Shown: positions 27,115-36,353 of the stretch, piece by piece
Layout: each line of letters starts with the position of its first letter
How positions within the stretch are numbered: the first letter of the stretch is position 1
Source of the DNA: Ruminococcus_G sp964621905
Lineage (GTDB): Bacteria; Bacillota; Clostridia; Lachnospirales; Lachnospiraceae
DNA length: 64,000 nt
NCBI GenBank assembly: GCA_964621905.1
Contig: CAZUNG010000005.1
Location: 1 to 64,000 of the forward strand
Direction of reading: 5' to 3'
The notes under the pieces: generated by a model
Seen by the model: the letters and a program-made list of their open reading frames with translations, nothing else
The model's database searches: none
Told to the model about the DNA's origin: nothing
Position numbers and translations under genes: made by a program

Positions 27115-27657
27115 ATGGCAGAATTAAAAGGAAGCAAAACAGAGGCAAATCTGCAGACCGCATTTGCAGGGGAATCACAGGCCACCAACAAGTACAGATA
27201 TTATGCATCACAGGCTAAAAAAGACGGCTATGTGCAGATCGCTTCAATCTTCGAGGAGACTGCAAATAACGAAAAGGAACATGCAAAAATCTGGTTTAAA
27301 CTGCTTCATGGCGGTAAAGTCGGACCAACAACAGAAAATCTGAAAGACGCAGCAGCAGGCGAAAATTACGAATGGACCGATATGTATGCAACTTTTGCAA
27401 AAGAAGCCAAAGAAGAAGGCTTCGATCAGATTGCGGACTTATTTGAAGGCGTAGCTGCGGTTGAGAAAGAACATGAAGAAAGATACCGCAAACTGCTTGC
27501 CAATATTGACGGAGGTCTTGTATTCTCAAGAGACGGCGATATGGTGTGGCAGTGCTCCAACTGCGGACATATTCATTTTGGCAAAGAGGCACCGGAAGTT
27601 TGTCCGGTATGTGCACATCCGAAGGCTTATTTTCAGCTGAAAGCAGAGAATTATTAA
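27115..27657 (+). CDS. rbr: Rubrerythrin
   Basis: Non-haem diiron peroxidase of 180 residues that reduces hydrogen peroxide in anaerobes. The four-helix domain carries the expected Glu ligands (AFAGESQA, NNEKEHAK, GVAAVEKEHEERY). The C-terminal rubredoxin-like domain has CSNCG and CPVC. Length and order are normal. GAAAGGAG precedes the start. It follows the flavoprotein-rubredoxin fusion that could be its reductant. Confidence 0.95.
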   Translation: MAELKGSKTEANLQTAFAGESQATNKYRYYASQAKKDGYVQIASIFEETANNEKEHAKIWFKLLHGGKVGPTTENLKDAAAGENYEWTDMYATFAKEAKEEGFDQIADLFEGVAAVEKEHEERYRKLLANIDGGLVFSRDGDMVWQCSNCGHIHFGKEAPEVCPVCAHPKAYFQLKAENY

Positions 27658-27694
27658 GTGGTACTGATCACGCAGTGAGGTAAACGAGCAGTAA

Positions 27695-27733
27695 GACCAT
27701 ATGGCGGCAGGATTTCCGGCATATGGTCTTTTT
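27695..27733 (+). terminator. Terminator of rubrerythrin
   Basis: GACCATATG pairs with CATATGGTC, followed by TTTTT. Confidence 0.85.
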
Positions 27734-27837
27734 GTCTGAAAAATAATTGTTCAGGAACATAAAATAATAAGCAAGAATGCTAAAAAACTGAGAAAGAATG
27801 ATTATTTACATTGTGCAGAAATATCGGTATAGTTAGA

Positions 27838-27853
27838 TTGTACAGTGTGTACA
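27838..27853 (+). promoter_or_regulatory. TGTACA-N3-TGTACA motif upstream of the dehydrogenase pair
   Basis: Two TGTACA half-sites three bases apart (27839-27844, 27848-27853) lie 42 bases before the first dehydrogenase gene. The 8-mer TTGTACAG at 27838 recurs at 30321-30328 upstream of the URO-D gene. It may be a binding site for the AraC regulator encoded at 35226-36083, but a chance match is possible. Confidence 0.35.
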
Positions 27854-27894
27854 CTCGGAGAAGCAAAAACTAATATTATGACAGGAGGACTGAA

Positions 27895-28914
27895 ATGGCA
27901 AACAAGATACGTGTTGGTATCCTGGGGCTTGGCCGCATTGGAAAGATGCATGCGAGAAATATTCTGACAATGAAAGAGTTTGAAGTGGTGATGGGGGTTG
28001 ATCCATTTCTGACGGAAAGCCTGGAACAGGAAATGAGAGAAACAGGAGTACCGAGGTGTTCAAAGGATCCAGAAGATGTGTTTTCGAATCCTGACATTGA
28101 TGCCGTGGTAATCTGTTCCATCACAGAAACACATTCAGATTTTATTATCCGTGCAGCAAATGCAGGAAAAGACATTTTCTGTGAGAAACCGATCGATCAC
28201 AATGTGGAACGTATTTTAGAAGCGCTTCGCGCAGTACAGAAAGCAGGGGTTATCCTTCAGGTAGGATTTATGAGACGGTTTGACAGAAATCACGGAAAGC
28301 TTCAGAAAATGGTTGCAGAAGGTAAGATCGGGAATGTTGAGATGCTGAAGATCACATCGCGTGATCCTGATCTGCCTCCCATGAGCTATATTAAAGATTC
28401 CGGAGGAATTTATGTGGATATGATGATCCATGATTTTGACATGGCGCGCTTTGTCGTGGGCAGTGAGGTGAGGGAAGTCTTTGCGTCGGGAGCGGCCCTG
28501 TGCAATCCCGGGATCGAAGCTTATGGGGATGTGGACAGTGCGGTTGTGACCCTGAAGTTTGAAAATGGAGCAATCGGGGTGATTGACAACAGCAGACGTT
28601 CCGGATTCGGACATGATCAGCGGATTGAAATATTGGGATCCAAAGGCTGCCTGATGGACAGTAATGAGCTGGAGTCCAATGTTGTCTATTACCATAATGA
28701 AGGGTCCTGCGGGGATAAGATGCCGTGGCATTTTATCGAACGTTATGAGGGGGCCTATTTTACAGAACTTCGTGAATTTGCCCGGGCGGTTGTGAACCGG
28801 ACACAGCCTGTGGTATCCGGGATTGACGGGCTGCAGTCCGTGCTGATCGCCAAGGCGGCAGCAAAATCAGCCAAGAGTCAGAAAATGGAAAAGGTTGAGA
28901 AAGTCACAGTGTGA
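27895..28914 (+). CDS. iolG: Inositol 2-dehydrogenase-like Gfo/Idh/MocA oxidoreductase
   Basis: NAD-dependent dehydrogenase of 339 residues. The Rossmann motif is GILGLGRIGKMHA, the Gfo/Idh/MocA EKP motif is CEKPIDHN near residue 101, and GGIYVDMMIHDFDMAR near residue 170 holds the catalytic Asp and His of inositol dehydrogenases. It should oxidise a cyclitol or sugar hydroxyl to a ketone. myo-Inositol is plausible by family but other cyclitols or sugars cannot be excluded, so the symbol marks similarity only. The ATG follows GGAGGA. Its stop overlaps the region before the second dehydrogenase, and both precede a sugar-type ABC importer. Confidence 0.85.
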   Translation: MANKIRVGILGLGRIGKMHARNILTMKEFEVVMGVDPFLTESLEQEMRETGVPRCSKDPEDVFSNPDIDAVVICSITETHSDFIIRAANAGKDIFCEKPIDHNVERILEALRAVQKAGVILQVGFMRRFDRNHGKLQKMVAEGKIGNVEMLKITSRDPDLPPMSYIKDSGGIYVDMMIHDFDMARFVVGSEVREVFASGAALCNPGIEAYGDVDSAVVTLKFENGAIGVIDNSRRSGFGHDQRIEILGSKGCLMDSNELESNVVYYHNEGSCGDKMPWHFIERYEGAYFTELREFARAVVNRTQPVVSGIDGLQSVLIAKAAAKSAKSQKMEKVEKVTV

Positions 28915-28931
28915 CAGAGAGGAGAACTGAG

Positions 28932-30068
28932 ATGGAACTTAGATTTGGTATTGTTGGAGGTGCGCTCGGGTCGTTTATTGGAAACGTACATCGTCAGGGG
29001 GCGCTGATGGATGATATGGCAGTGCTGAAATGCGGATGCTTTTCCAGAAATCAGGAAAAGAATCTGGCGACGGGAAGAAAATGGCATATTTACGATGAAG
29101 AAAGAATTTATCGTGATTACAAAGAAATGGCGGAAGCAGAGTCAAAACGTGAAGACGGTATCCAGTTTGTATCAATCACCACACCGAATGTCAGCCATTA
29201 TGAGATCGCCAAATGTTTTATGGAGCACGGTATCCATGTGATGTGTGATAAGCCGCTTGCATTCAATCTGGAGCAGGGCATTGAGCTTGAAAAGATTGCA
29301 AAAGAGCGTAATCTGCTGTTTGGTCTGACATATACATATACGGCGTACGGAGTGATCCGCCAGGCGCGGGAGATGATTCAGAACGGAGAGATCGGAGAGA
29401 TTCTGCATGTGGTGACGGAATATCCGCAGGACTGGGTGATCTCAGCGTTCAACAGTGATAATTCTGATCAGGCGATGTGGCGTCTGGACCCGGAAATTTC
29501 CGGAGAGTCTCTGTGTACAGCGGATATCGGAACACATCTGGAGCAGCTCATCGTGCAGATGACAGGCCTGGAGATCAAGCGCGTACTGGCGCGGTTTGAC
29601 ACATATCCGAGACATCTTCAGCTGGAGACCAATACCACAGTCCTTTTGGACTTTGGAGAGCAGATCACAGGAACACTCTGGGCATCTCAGATAGCGGCCG
29701 GTTATGAGTGCGGCGTCAAGATCCGTGTCTTTGGAACGAAAGGATCTCTGGAATGGTGCCATGAAAACCCGGGCATCCTGAAATATACCAAAGTTAACCA
29801 GCCGACCCAGATCATGTCGGCCAACAGGGACTATATGTACCCGGAAAGCCGCCGCATCAGCCGAATCGCAGCGGGTCATCCGGAAGGATATTTTGAAGCA
29901 TTCGGAAATCTCTACCATGCGTTCTGCGAGCATCTGACGGCACGTCTGGAAGAACGGGAGCCGGAGACTTACACATATCCGACGGTAGCGGATGGCGTAA
30001 AGGGACTTCGGTTTGTGAAAGCCTGTGTAGAGAGCAACAGACAAGGCAATGTGTGGGTAGAAATCTAG
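28932..30068 (+). CDS. Gfo/Idh/MocA family oxidoreductase
   Basis: Second dehydrogenase of the family, 378 residues, distantly related to the first. The N-terminal nucleotide motif is GIVGGALGSFIG, an altered form, and the EKP motif appears as CDKPLAFN near residue 104. A long C-terminal domain covers the substrate side. It probably acts on the product or an isomer of the first enzyme's substrate. The ATG at 28932 has GAGGAGA upstream; the GTG at 28911 is less likely. It is separated from the next gene by two hairpins. Confidence 0.85.
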   Translation: MELRFGIVGGALGSFIGNVHRQGALMDDMAVLKCGCFSRNQEKNLATGRKWHIYDEERIYRDYKEMAEAESKREDGIQFVSITTPNVSHYEIAKCFMEHGIHVMCDKPLAFNLEQGIELEKIAKERNLLFGLTYTYTAYGVIRQAREMIQNGEIGEILHVVTEYPQDWVISAFNSDNSDQAMWRLDPEISGESLCTADIGTHLEQLIVQMTGLEIKRVLARFDTYPRHLQLETNTTVLLDFGEQITGTLWASQIAAGYECGVKIRVFGTKGSLEWCHENPGILKYTKVNQPTQIMSANRDYMYPESRRISRIAAGHPEGYFEAFGNLYHAFCEHLTARLEEREPETYTYPTVADGVKGLRFVKACVESNRQGNVWVEI

Positions 30069-30080
30069 GATATAATGAAG

Positions 30081-30116
30081 GCCGTATCACAGCCAATGGT
30101 TGCGATACGGCTTTTT
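30081..30116 (+). terminator. Terminator after the dehydrogenase pair
   Basis: GCCGTATC pairs with GATACGGC, followed by TTTTT. It suggests the dehydrogenases form their own transcript. Confidence 0.85.
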
Positions 30117-30176
30117 GATGATTCTGACAAACCTTTTTTTACGAGGAGATTAAAAAAGTGTAACAAACAAAATAAA

Positions 30177-30215
30177 GCAAGACACTTGATTGCAATCAGG
30201 ATGTCTTGCTTTTTT
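30177..30215 (+). terminator. Second hairpin-T-run before the URO-D gene
   Basis: GCAAGACA pairs with TGTCTTGC with an inner TGATT/AATCA stem, then TTTTTT. A backup terminator, or a leader element. The AT-rich stretch 30217-30465 contains TTGTACAG at 30321 but no clear promoter. Confidence 0.7.
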
Positions 30216-30465
30216 ATGTTTATTTTTAAAAACTATGGTAGTATCTTATGATTTTTTGCGTTATCCGTGGCTATACAGCAATATCGATGAAGTTTAAAGC
30301 AAAAATGTGTATGGTCATTTTTGTACAGTTAATGATAAAATGTAAAAAATAAAAAGAAATAAACAAATATTTATAAAAATCATATTAATATATGGAATAT
30401 TCAAATAATTATAGCGCAATACAACATAAATATGATAAAAAGTGATATGTGAAAGGAGAAAAAAT

Positions 30466-31563
30466 ATGACAAAATCACAATTGGTGCTGGAGGTCATCAG
30501 CAAAAAAAACACAACGTATCTTCCAAGCCAGTGCACGTTTGCATCCAGAGCCAAAAAAATGGAAGTTGCAGAATATCTGGGGCTGACAGAGGAGGAAGTC
30601 GATGTTTATCTGGGCAACCATATCAAATTTACGGGAGTGCTCGATGATATTGTTCAGATCGATAAACTGGATCCGCACCGGATGAAAGTTGCCAGGGACG
30701 CCGGACGTTATCTGGAGGTGCCCGGGGAGGAGGGTATGATCTATGATCTCTGGGGAATGCAGTACAACGTCAATGACGGCGGCTATTTTAACTATCGGCA
30801 TCCGCTGCAGGGGTGTGATGAAGACGACTCACTGATCTCTGACTATAAAGCTCCGGACATTTCCGATATGGATATGCTGTTTTCTATCGCTGAAGAAGAT
30901 CTGAAAAAATACGGCGATGATTTTCTGGTGGAATTAAGCGGTTATAACGGCATTTGGGAAAAGGCGTATCAGCTTACAGAAATTGAACAGTTTATGTATC
31001 TTCTGGCAGTGGAACCAGAAAAGGCGTGCCGGCTGATGGATGTGATCTGTGAGTATAAAGTGGAGATTGCCAAAGAGACGGTGAAGAGAGGCTTTCCGAT
31101 CGGACATTACGGGGATGATCTTGGCACACAGATCAGTACCTTTGTATCGGAGGAAATGTTCGTGAAATATTTCCTGCCACGAATCCGGAAGGTGTTCCGC
31201 GTGTTTAAAGATGCAGGGCTTCCGGTACAGATGCATTCCTGCGGTAAGATTACACCGTTTATTCCACATCTGATTGATGCGGGACTGGATGTGCTGGAGC
31301 CGGTGCAGACCTGTATGGATATCAGTTATTTGAAAAAGGAGTTTGGAAAGGACCTGACGTTCTATGGCGGTGTCGATACTCAGCAGCTTCTGACGTTTGA
31401 TACCGCGGAAAATGTTTATGACGAAACACTGCGGACCATTGATATTCTCGGAAAAGGCGGGGGACTGATCATCGCTCCGTCGCAGGAGGTAATGAATAAT
31501 GTGCCGGTTGAAAATGTACTGGCCTTTATGAAAGCTGTCAAGGAAGCCAGGGGAGAAGCATAG
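30466..31563 (+). CDS. URO-D superfamily protein of sugar locus 1
   Basis: Soluble protein of 365 residues in the uroporphyrinogen decarboxylase superfamily, which includes methyltransferases of the MtaA/CmuA type. True haem enzymes do not occur in sugar loci. The HxC zinc motif of the methyltransferases is present (MHSCGKI near residue 256), but the third ligand Cys seen near the C-terminus of MtaA is Gln here (APSQEV before VPVENV). The reaction is therefore unknown. The ATG at 30466 has AAAGGAG; an upstream GTG at 30442 is not favoured. It heads an operon with a ribose-type importer. Confidence 0.82.
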   Translation: MTKSQLVLEVISKKNTTYLPSQCTFASRAKKMEVAEYLGLTEEEVDVYLGNHIKFTGVLDDIVQIDKLDPHRMKVARDAGRYLEVPGEEGMIYDLWGMQYNVNDGGYFNYRHPLQGCDEDDSLISDYKAPDISDMDMLFSIAEEDLKKYGDDFLVELSGYNGIWEKAYQLTEIEQFMYLLAVEPEKACRLMDVICEYKVEIAKETVKRGFPIGHYGDDLGTQISTFVSEEMFVKYFLPRIRKVFRVFKDAGLPVQMHSCGKITPFIPHLIDAGLDVLEPVQTCMDISYLKKEFGKDLTFYGGVDTQQLLTFDTAENVYDETLRTIDILGKGGGLIIAPSQEVMNNVPVENVLAFMKAVKEARGEA

Positions 31564-31587
31564 ACCCAAAAAGGAGATGAGAGAGAA

Positions 31588-33096
31588 ATGCAGAAACGTA
31601 TTTTGGAAATGGAAGATATCTCCATCCAGTTTCCTGGAGTTTTAGCGCTGGATCATGCACGGTTTGATCTGGACCGCGGAGAGGTTCATGTTCTGTTGGG
31701 GGAAAACGGGGCCGGAAAATCGACCATCATGAAAATTCTTGCCGGCATTAATACTGACTATTCCGGTAAAGTCATTTACAAAGGCGAAGAAATTTCATGC
31801 CGTGATATTCAGGAACAGAAGAGACGGGGAATCAGCATGATCTTTCAGGAGATGAACCTTCTTCGGAACCTCACGGTGGCTGAAAACATTTTTATGTCGC
31901 AGCGGCCGGTTACGAAGACCGGAAGCGTAGACTGGAAAAAGATGATGAAGGAGGCCAGAAAACTTCTGGATTCCATCGGAGCTGATATCTCAGAAAAGGA
32001 ATTGGTGAGCAATTTAAGTGTGGGACAGATGCAGATGGTTGAGATCGCAAAGGCTTTGTCATTTGCATCGGATATCATCATTATGGATGAACCCACTTCG
32101 GCGCTGACGGAAAAAGAGGTGGACAACCTGTTTTCCATGATCGACGGATTAAAGAAAAAAGGGGTGGCGATCGTCTATATTTCACACAGAATGGAAGAAA
32201 TTATGAAAATCAGTGACCGAATCACCATCTTCCGCGACGGAAAGTATATCACAACAAAGAAGCGGGAAGAGACGTCGATTGATGAAATCATAGCGCTGAT
32301 GGTTGGGCGCGAGCTTCAGGATTACTATCCAAGAATCGAGACAGCGCCCGGTGAAAAGCGTCTGGAGGTGAAATCGATCAGACAGGGAACGGTGTTAAAA
32401 GATCTTTCCTTTTATGCCAGGGCCGGGGAAATTACCGGATTTTACGGACTGATGGGAGCCGGACGCACAGAACTGATGCGGGCAGTGTTTGGCGCAGATG
32501 CGATTGACAGCGGCGAGATATACATTGATGGCAAGAAAAAAGATATCCATAGCTGTAAACAGGCAAAGAGCAGCGGCATTGCACTTCTCACAGAGGACAG
32601 AAAACATCAGGGGCTGGTTCTTGAGTTTGACCTGAATGCCAATATCTCGATCACAAACCTGCCGAAGATTATGAACCGGTTTGGCATCAGCCTGAAAAAG
32701 GAATCGAAAAATAATCAGGCGCTGATACAGCGGGTTAATGTCAAGACGCCTTCCCTCAGACAGGTTGTAAAAAATCTAAGCGGCGGCAATCAGCAGAAAG
32801 TGGTCATTGCAAAATGGCTGAATTCAGAATCCTCCGTCATGATCTTTGATGAACCGACAAGGGGAATCGATGTCGGCTCCAAGGTGGAGATCTATAAGAT
32901 CATGAATGCGTTAAAACAGGAGAAGAAAGCAGTCATTATGGTATCGTCGGAACTGACGGAGTGCATGGGCATCAGTGACAGGCTTTACGTGATGCATGAG
33001 GGCAGGATCACAGGCTGTATTGAACGGGAGGAGATACAGGGAGTGACCGAAGAGAAAATCATCAAATATGCAACGGGCTCGGCGGATCAGCCATAA
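31588..33096 (+). CDS. Ribose-type sugar ABC transporter ATPase (tandem)
   Basis: Cytoplasmic ATPase of 502 residues with two ABC domains, the RbsA/MglA architecture. Domain one has the Walker A GENGAGKST, LSVGQMQ signature and Walker B IIIMDEPT. Domain two has a degenerate Walker A (GLMGAGRTE), signature LSGGNQQK and MIFDEPTRG. It powers the permease encoded 15 bases downstream. AAAGGAGATGAG precedes the start. Confidence 0.93.
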   Translation: MQKRILEMEDISIQFPGVLALDHARFDLDRGEVHVLLGENGAGKSTIMKILAGINTDYSGKVIYKGEEISCRDIQEQKRRGISMIFQEMNLLRNLTVAENIFMSQRPVTKTGSVDWKKMMKEARKLLDSIGADISEKELVSNLSVGQMQMVEIAKALSFASDIIIMDEPTSALTEKEVDNLFSMIDGLKKKGVAIVYISHRMEEIMKISDRITIFRDGKYITTKKREETSIDEIIALMVGRELQDYYPRIETAPGEKRLEVKSIRQGTVLKDLSFYARAGEITGFYGLMGAGRTELMRAVFGADAIDSGEIYIDGKKKDIHSCKQAKSSGIALLTEDRKHQGLVLEFDLNANISITNLPKIMNRFGISLKKESKNNQALIQRVNVKTPSLRQVVKNLSGGNQQKVVIAKWLNSESSVMIFDEPTRGIDVGSKVEIYKIMNALKQEKKAVIMVSSELTECMGISDRLYVMHEGRITGCIEREEIQGVTEEKIIKYATGSADQP

Positions 33097-33111
33097 GGAG
33101 GGAGAAGGAAA

Positions 33112-34074
33112 ATGAAAAAGTTTAAAGTCAACCTGAATAATATTGCGACATTCATCGTACTGCTTGTGCTGCTGATCGTATTGTCCATTCTGTCACCTGC
33201 ATTTTTAAAATCTGCGAACCTGATCAATGTCATGCAGCAGGTTACGGTCAATGCAATCGTTGCCATCGGTATGACTGTGGTCATTCTCACGGGAGGTATC
33301 GATCTGTCCGTCGGCTCGATCATTGCTCTGTCGGGTATTGTGATGGCAAAGATGATGGTGGAAGGAAATCTGAATTCAGGACTTGCCATTGCAGTCGGGC
33401 TTTTGATCGGGGCAGTGTGCGGAGCGGTGAACGGATTTTTAATCGCAAAATGTAAGCTTCAGCCAATGATTGCGACGCTTGGAATCATGCAGGTGGCAAG
33501 GGGGCTGGATCTGACAATCGCTCAGGGCAGAACAGTCAGTGGATTCAAGCCGTTCTTTCGGAGTATCGGAGTTGCCACTGTTCCCGGAACGACGATTCCG
33601 GTACAGATTGTGCTGATGATCGCACTTTATCTGATCGTATTTTATCTGCTGCGGTATCGGAAATTTGGCCGGTTTATTTATTCCATCGGAGGAAATGAGG
33701 AGGCGACCAGACTGTCCGGCGTCAATGTGGACCGCTACAAGATCCTGGCGTATGTGCTGTCCGGTGTCACGGCAGCGGTTGCCGCTATCGTCATGACAGC
33801 CAAGCTAAATTCTGCTGTGCCCACAGCCGGGGAAGGATATGAGCTTGATGCTGTCGCATCCAGTGTCATCGGAGGAATCAGCCTCACCGGGGGCGTGGGA
33901 AGCATCTGGGGGACGCTGATGGGAGCGATGATCATCGGGGTGATCAAAAATGGACTGAATCTTTTGAATGTATCGTCGTATCTGCAGCAGGTGGTGACTG
34001 GAATTATCGTCATTGTAGCAGTACTGGTAGATACCTTTAAGAACAAAGCTATCGGCAAGACAAAACGATCATAA
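33112..34074 (+). CDS. Ribose-type sugar ABC transporter permease
   Basis: Membrane component of 320 residues in the RbsC/BPD_transp_2 family, with eight to ten hydrophobic helices. Conserved blocks include VILTGGIDLSVGS, the EAA-like GGNEEATRLSGVNV and ASSVIGGISLTGGVGS. Strong GGAGGGAGAAGG site. It forms the channel for the importer with the ATPase upstream and the binding lipoprotein downstream. Confidence 0.93.
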   Translation: MKKFKVNLNNIATFIVLLVLLIVLSILSPAFLKSANLINVMQQVTVNAIVAIGMTVVILTGGIDLSVGSIIALSGIVMAKMMVEGNLNSGLAIAVGLLIGAVCGAVNGFLIAKCKLQPMIATLGIMQVARGLDLTIAQGRTVSGFKPFFRSIGVATVPGTTIPVQIVLMIALYLIVFYLLRYRKFGRFIYSIGGNEEATRLSGVNVDRYKILAYVLSGVTAAVAAIVMTAKLNSAVPTAGEGYELDAVASSVIGGISLTGGVGSIWGTLMGAMIIGVIKNGLNLLNVSSYLQQVVTGIIVIVAVLVDTFKNKAIGKTKRS

Positions 34075-34145
34075 CATGGCGGAGCCATCTGTGATAGAAC
34101 CATGCGGAAATGAAAAAGGAATGTGAGACGAAAGGAGAGAAAAGG

Positions 34146-35153
34146 ATGAAAAAAGTATTGGCAGTCTTATTGACAGTGGGAATGTTGGCAACCATGGCGG
34201 GGTGTGCGGGCAAAGAGGCCCAAGAAACTTCCGGCGGCACAGGCGGTCAGGAGGGCACAAAAGCGGATGAAGGGGAAGCAAAGGAAGCCGGGGACATTAC
34301 CATAGCGTTTATTGTGAAATCTCTGGAAAACCAGTTTTTTACAGATGCCAAGGAAGGTGCGGAAGCCAGAGCAAAAGAGCTCGGCGTGAATATCAATTAT
34401 TTGGCGCCTGCCGGAGGACAGGCTGACATCGAGGGAGAAGTGCAGCTGATGGAAGACAGTATAATTAAGGGTGTGGATGCGATTATTATCGACTGTTCCG
34501 ACAATGCGGCGCTGAATTCATCTATTAAAAAGGCGAATGATGCCGGCATCCCGGTTGTCCTGTTCAATGACACGGTCGATATGGATGATCTGGAAGCGCT
34601 GGGCGGACACATAGATTCCTATGTGGGCCTTAATTCCACGGAAGCAGCAAAACAGGTGGGTGAGTACTGTGTGAAGAATTCACAGCCCGGAAAAGTTGCA
34701 ATCATTGAAGGAATGTCGGGAATCGTAGCATCCACAGAACGTGTAGAAGGGTTTAAACAGGCACTGACAGACGACTTTGAAGTTGTGGCATCACAGCCCG
34801 CTGACTGGGATAAAAATCAGGCCTACGATGTAATGCAGAATATCCTGACGGCCAATCCGGACGTTTCCATTGTGTGGGCGGTCAGCAGTACCATGGGCAT
34901 GGGCGCCATTCAGGCAATCGAGGATATGGGGATGGCAGATAACATTGATGTCTATGATTTTGACTGTGAGGCGGACGACGTACAGGCCATCAAAGATGGC
35001 AAGCTATGTGCGACCCTGCGTTATCCTACCCAGGAATGGGCGGCACTTGCGTTTGATACGGCGCTTGCACTTGTTAATGGTGAGACTGTTGAAGAAAATG
35101 TATATACGGAAGTCCAGGTCATCACGCCTGATAATGTAGACACACTGAAATAA
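34146..35153 (+). CDS. Sugar ABC transporter substrate-binding lipoprotein
   Basis: Periplasmic-binding-protein-like lipoprotein of 336 residues (RbsB/Peripla_BP_4 class). The signal peptide ends in MATMAGC with the lipidated Cys at residue 20, followed by a Glu/Gly-rich linker and the two-lobed domain from about residue 40. Its ligand is a monosaccharide or cyclitol by family. ATG 34146 has AAAGGAGAG upstream; the ATG at 34110 would add a hydrophilic stretch before the signal peptide. The last gene of locus 1. Confidence 0.92.
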   Translation: MKKVLAVLLTVGMLATMAGCAGKEAQETSGGTGGQEGTKADEGEAKEAGDITIAFIVKSLENQFFTDAKEGAEARAKELGVNINYLAPAGGQADIEGEVQLMEDSIIKGVDAIIIDCSDNAALNSSIKKANDAGIPVVLFNDTVDMDDLEALGGHIDSYVGLNSTEAAKQVGEYCVKNSQPGKVAIIEGMSGIVASTERVEGFKQALTDDFEVVASQPADWDKNQAYDVMQNILTANPDVSIVWAVSSTMGMGAIQAIEDMGMADNIDVYDFDCEADDVQAIKDGKLCATLRYPTQEWAALAFDTALALVNGETVEENVYTEVQVITPDNVDTLK

Positions 35154-35161
35154 GAAAACTG

Positions 35162-35201
35162 CACAGCCGGGAGTACACTGCCTGTACTCCCGGCTGTGTT
35201 T
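35162..35201. terminator. Strong terminator between locus 1 and its AraC regulator
   Basis: Perfect 16-base arms (35162-35177 and 35183-35198) with a five-base loop and a short T-run. It separates the convergent binding-protein gene and AraC gene. Confidence 0.88.
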
Positions 35202-35225
35202 CTTGGGTTAAAAAATTCTACACGT

Positions 35226-36083
35226 TCAGCACATCAGTTTACGGAACTGTTTTGGAGAACAGCCGATCTTGTCCGTAAAGACATTCGTAAAGCTGGCACC
35301 GCTTAAGTATCCGACTTCAAATGCGATATCAGTGACCGACTTATTTGTTGTAATCAGCAGCAGCTTCGCCTGATTCATACGGACATTGATCACGTACTCG
35401 ATGGGGGAGAGGCCAGTTTCTTTTTTAAACAGGTGCGAAAAATAATAGGGGCTTAAATGGACCAGATCGGCGAGATCCTGAAGCGCAAGTTTCTCTTTCA
35501 TATGTTCATGGATGTATAACAGCGCTGTCTCAACAGAGGCATTGCTTTCTGAAGCATACATCTCATCGTTGGCGAAAAGCAGCTGAATACATTTATACAC
35601 ACGCATTGACGTATCAATAATGCTCTCATATTTGTTCATGTCATAAAATGCAATGGTATTGGCAAGAAAATTACGGATCAGCTGATTCTTTTTGGATCGG
35701 ATCAAAGGTGATGACTTGCTCAGATAATACCGGCACAATTCTTTGGAATTTGCTCCGCTGAAATGCAGGTAGAGAAATTCAAGTCCGTCATATGCAGAGT
35801 AACAGTGAGGCTCTGATAAATCCAGCAGTATAACATCGCCCGCCTGGGCATCGAAAGTGCAGCTGCGGTATTCAATATGAAACATTCCTTGCTGGATATA
35901 CATTAAGATACAGTAAGGATACTGCTCTCTCTTGTGATAATATTTTTCCGTGCAGAAAAAATGGCCGCACCAGGGGATGTAATAAAATAAATTACACTCC
36001 TGTTCAGTGAGTGGAGAGACAAAGAAAAAATTTTTAGATTGCGGAAGAACGCCGGGCTCCAGCCCGCGCTGTGGTATTCTCAT
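35226..36083 (-). CDS. AraC-family transcriptional regulator
   Basis: Regulator of 285 residues: an N-terminal cupin-type ligand domain (about 40-150) and a C-terminal double helix-turn-helix (about 185-285; LQDLADLVHLSPYYFSHLFK and SVTDIAFEVGYLSGASFTNVF). ATG 36083 is chosen because AAAGGGGGA precedes it; the frame is open further to 36116. It is convergent with locus 1 and most probably controls it. The 270 bases upstream (36084-36353) are AT-rich and show no clear operator. Confidence 0.9.
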   Translation of the reverse strand: MRIPQRGLEPGVLPQSKNFFFVSPLTEQECNLFYYIPWCGHFFCTEKYYHKREQYPYCILMYIQQGMFHIEYRSCTFDAQAGDVILLDLSEPHCYSAYDGLEFLYLHFSGANSKELCRYYLSKSSPLIRSKKNQLIRNFLANTIAFYDMNKYESIIDTSMRVYKCIQLLFANDEMYASESNASVETALLYIHEHMKEKLALQDLADLVHLSPYYFSHLFKKETGLSPIEYVINVRMNQAKLLLITTNKSVTDIAFEVGYLSGASFTNVFTDKIGCSPKQFRKLMC

Positions 36084-36353
36084 GTAAAATCCCCCTTTCC
36101 ATCTAAAAAATATCACAGAAAAAAAAGAAGTTCAATAGCTGCCCGTTCTTTGGAAGATATCCCCAATTCTAAATCATTTCTGTCTCCATGAAATTTCTCC
36201 CGTAATTTTCGCAAAAATTATGTGTTTTTAAATTCAATATAATAATTATAGATAAAAAATAACATGGATTATCGTGAAAAACAGACAAAATCAACAAGGG
36301 CATTAAGATAATACACCTTTTCTTTATTTTGTCTTTATTCGCATTTAAATTTT

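Noticed and set aside
30466..31563. Haem-pathway uroporphyrinogen decarboxylase (hemE)
   Set aside because: No other haem genes are nearby, the operon is a sugar importer, and an HxC metal motif typical of the methyltransferase branch is present.
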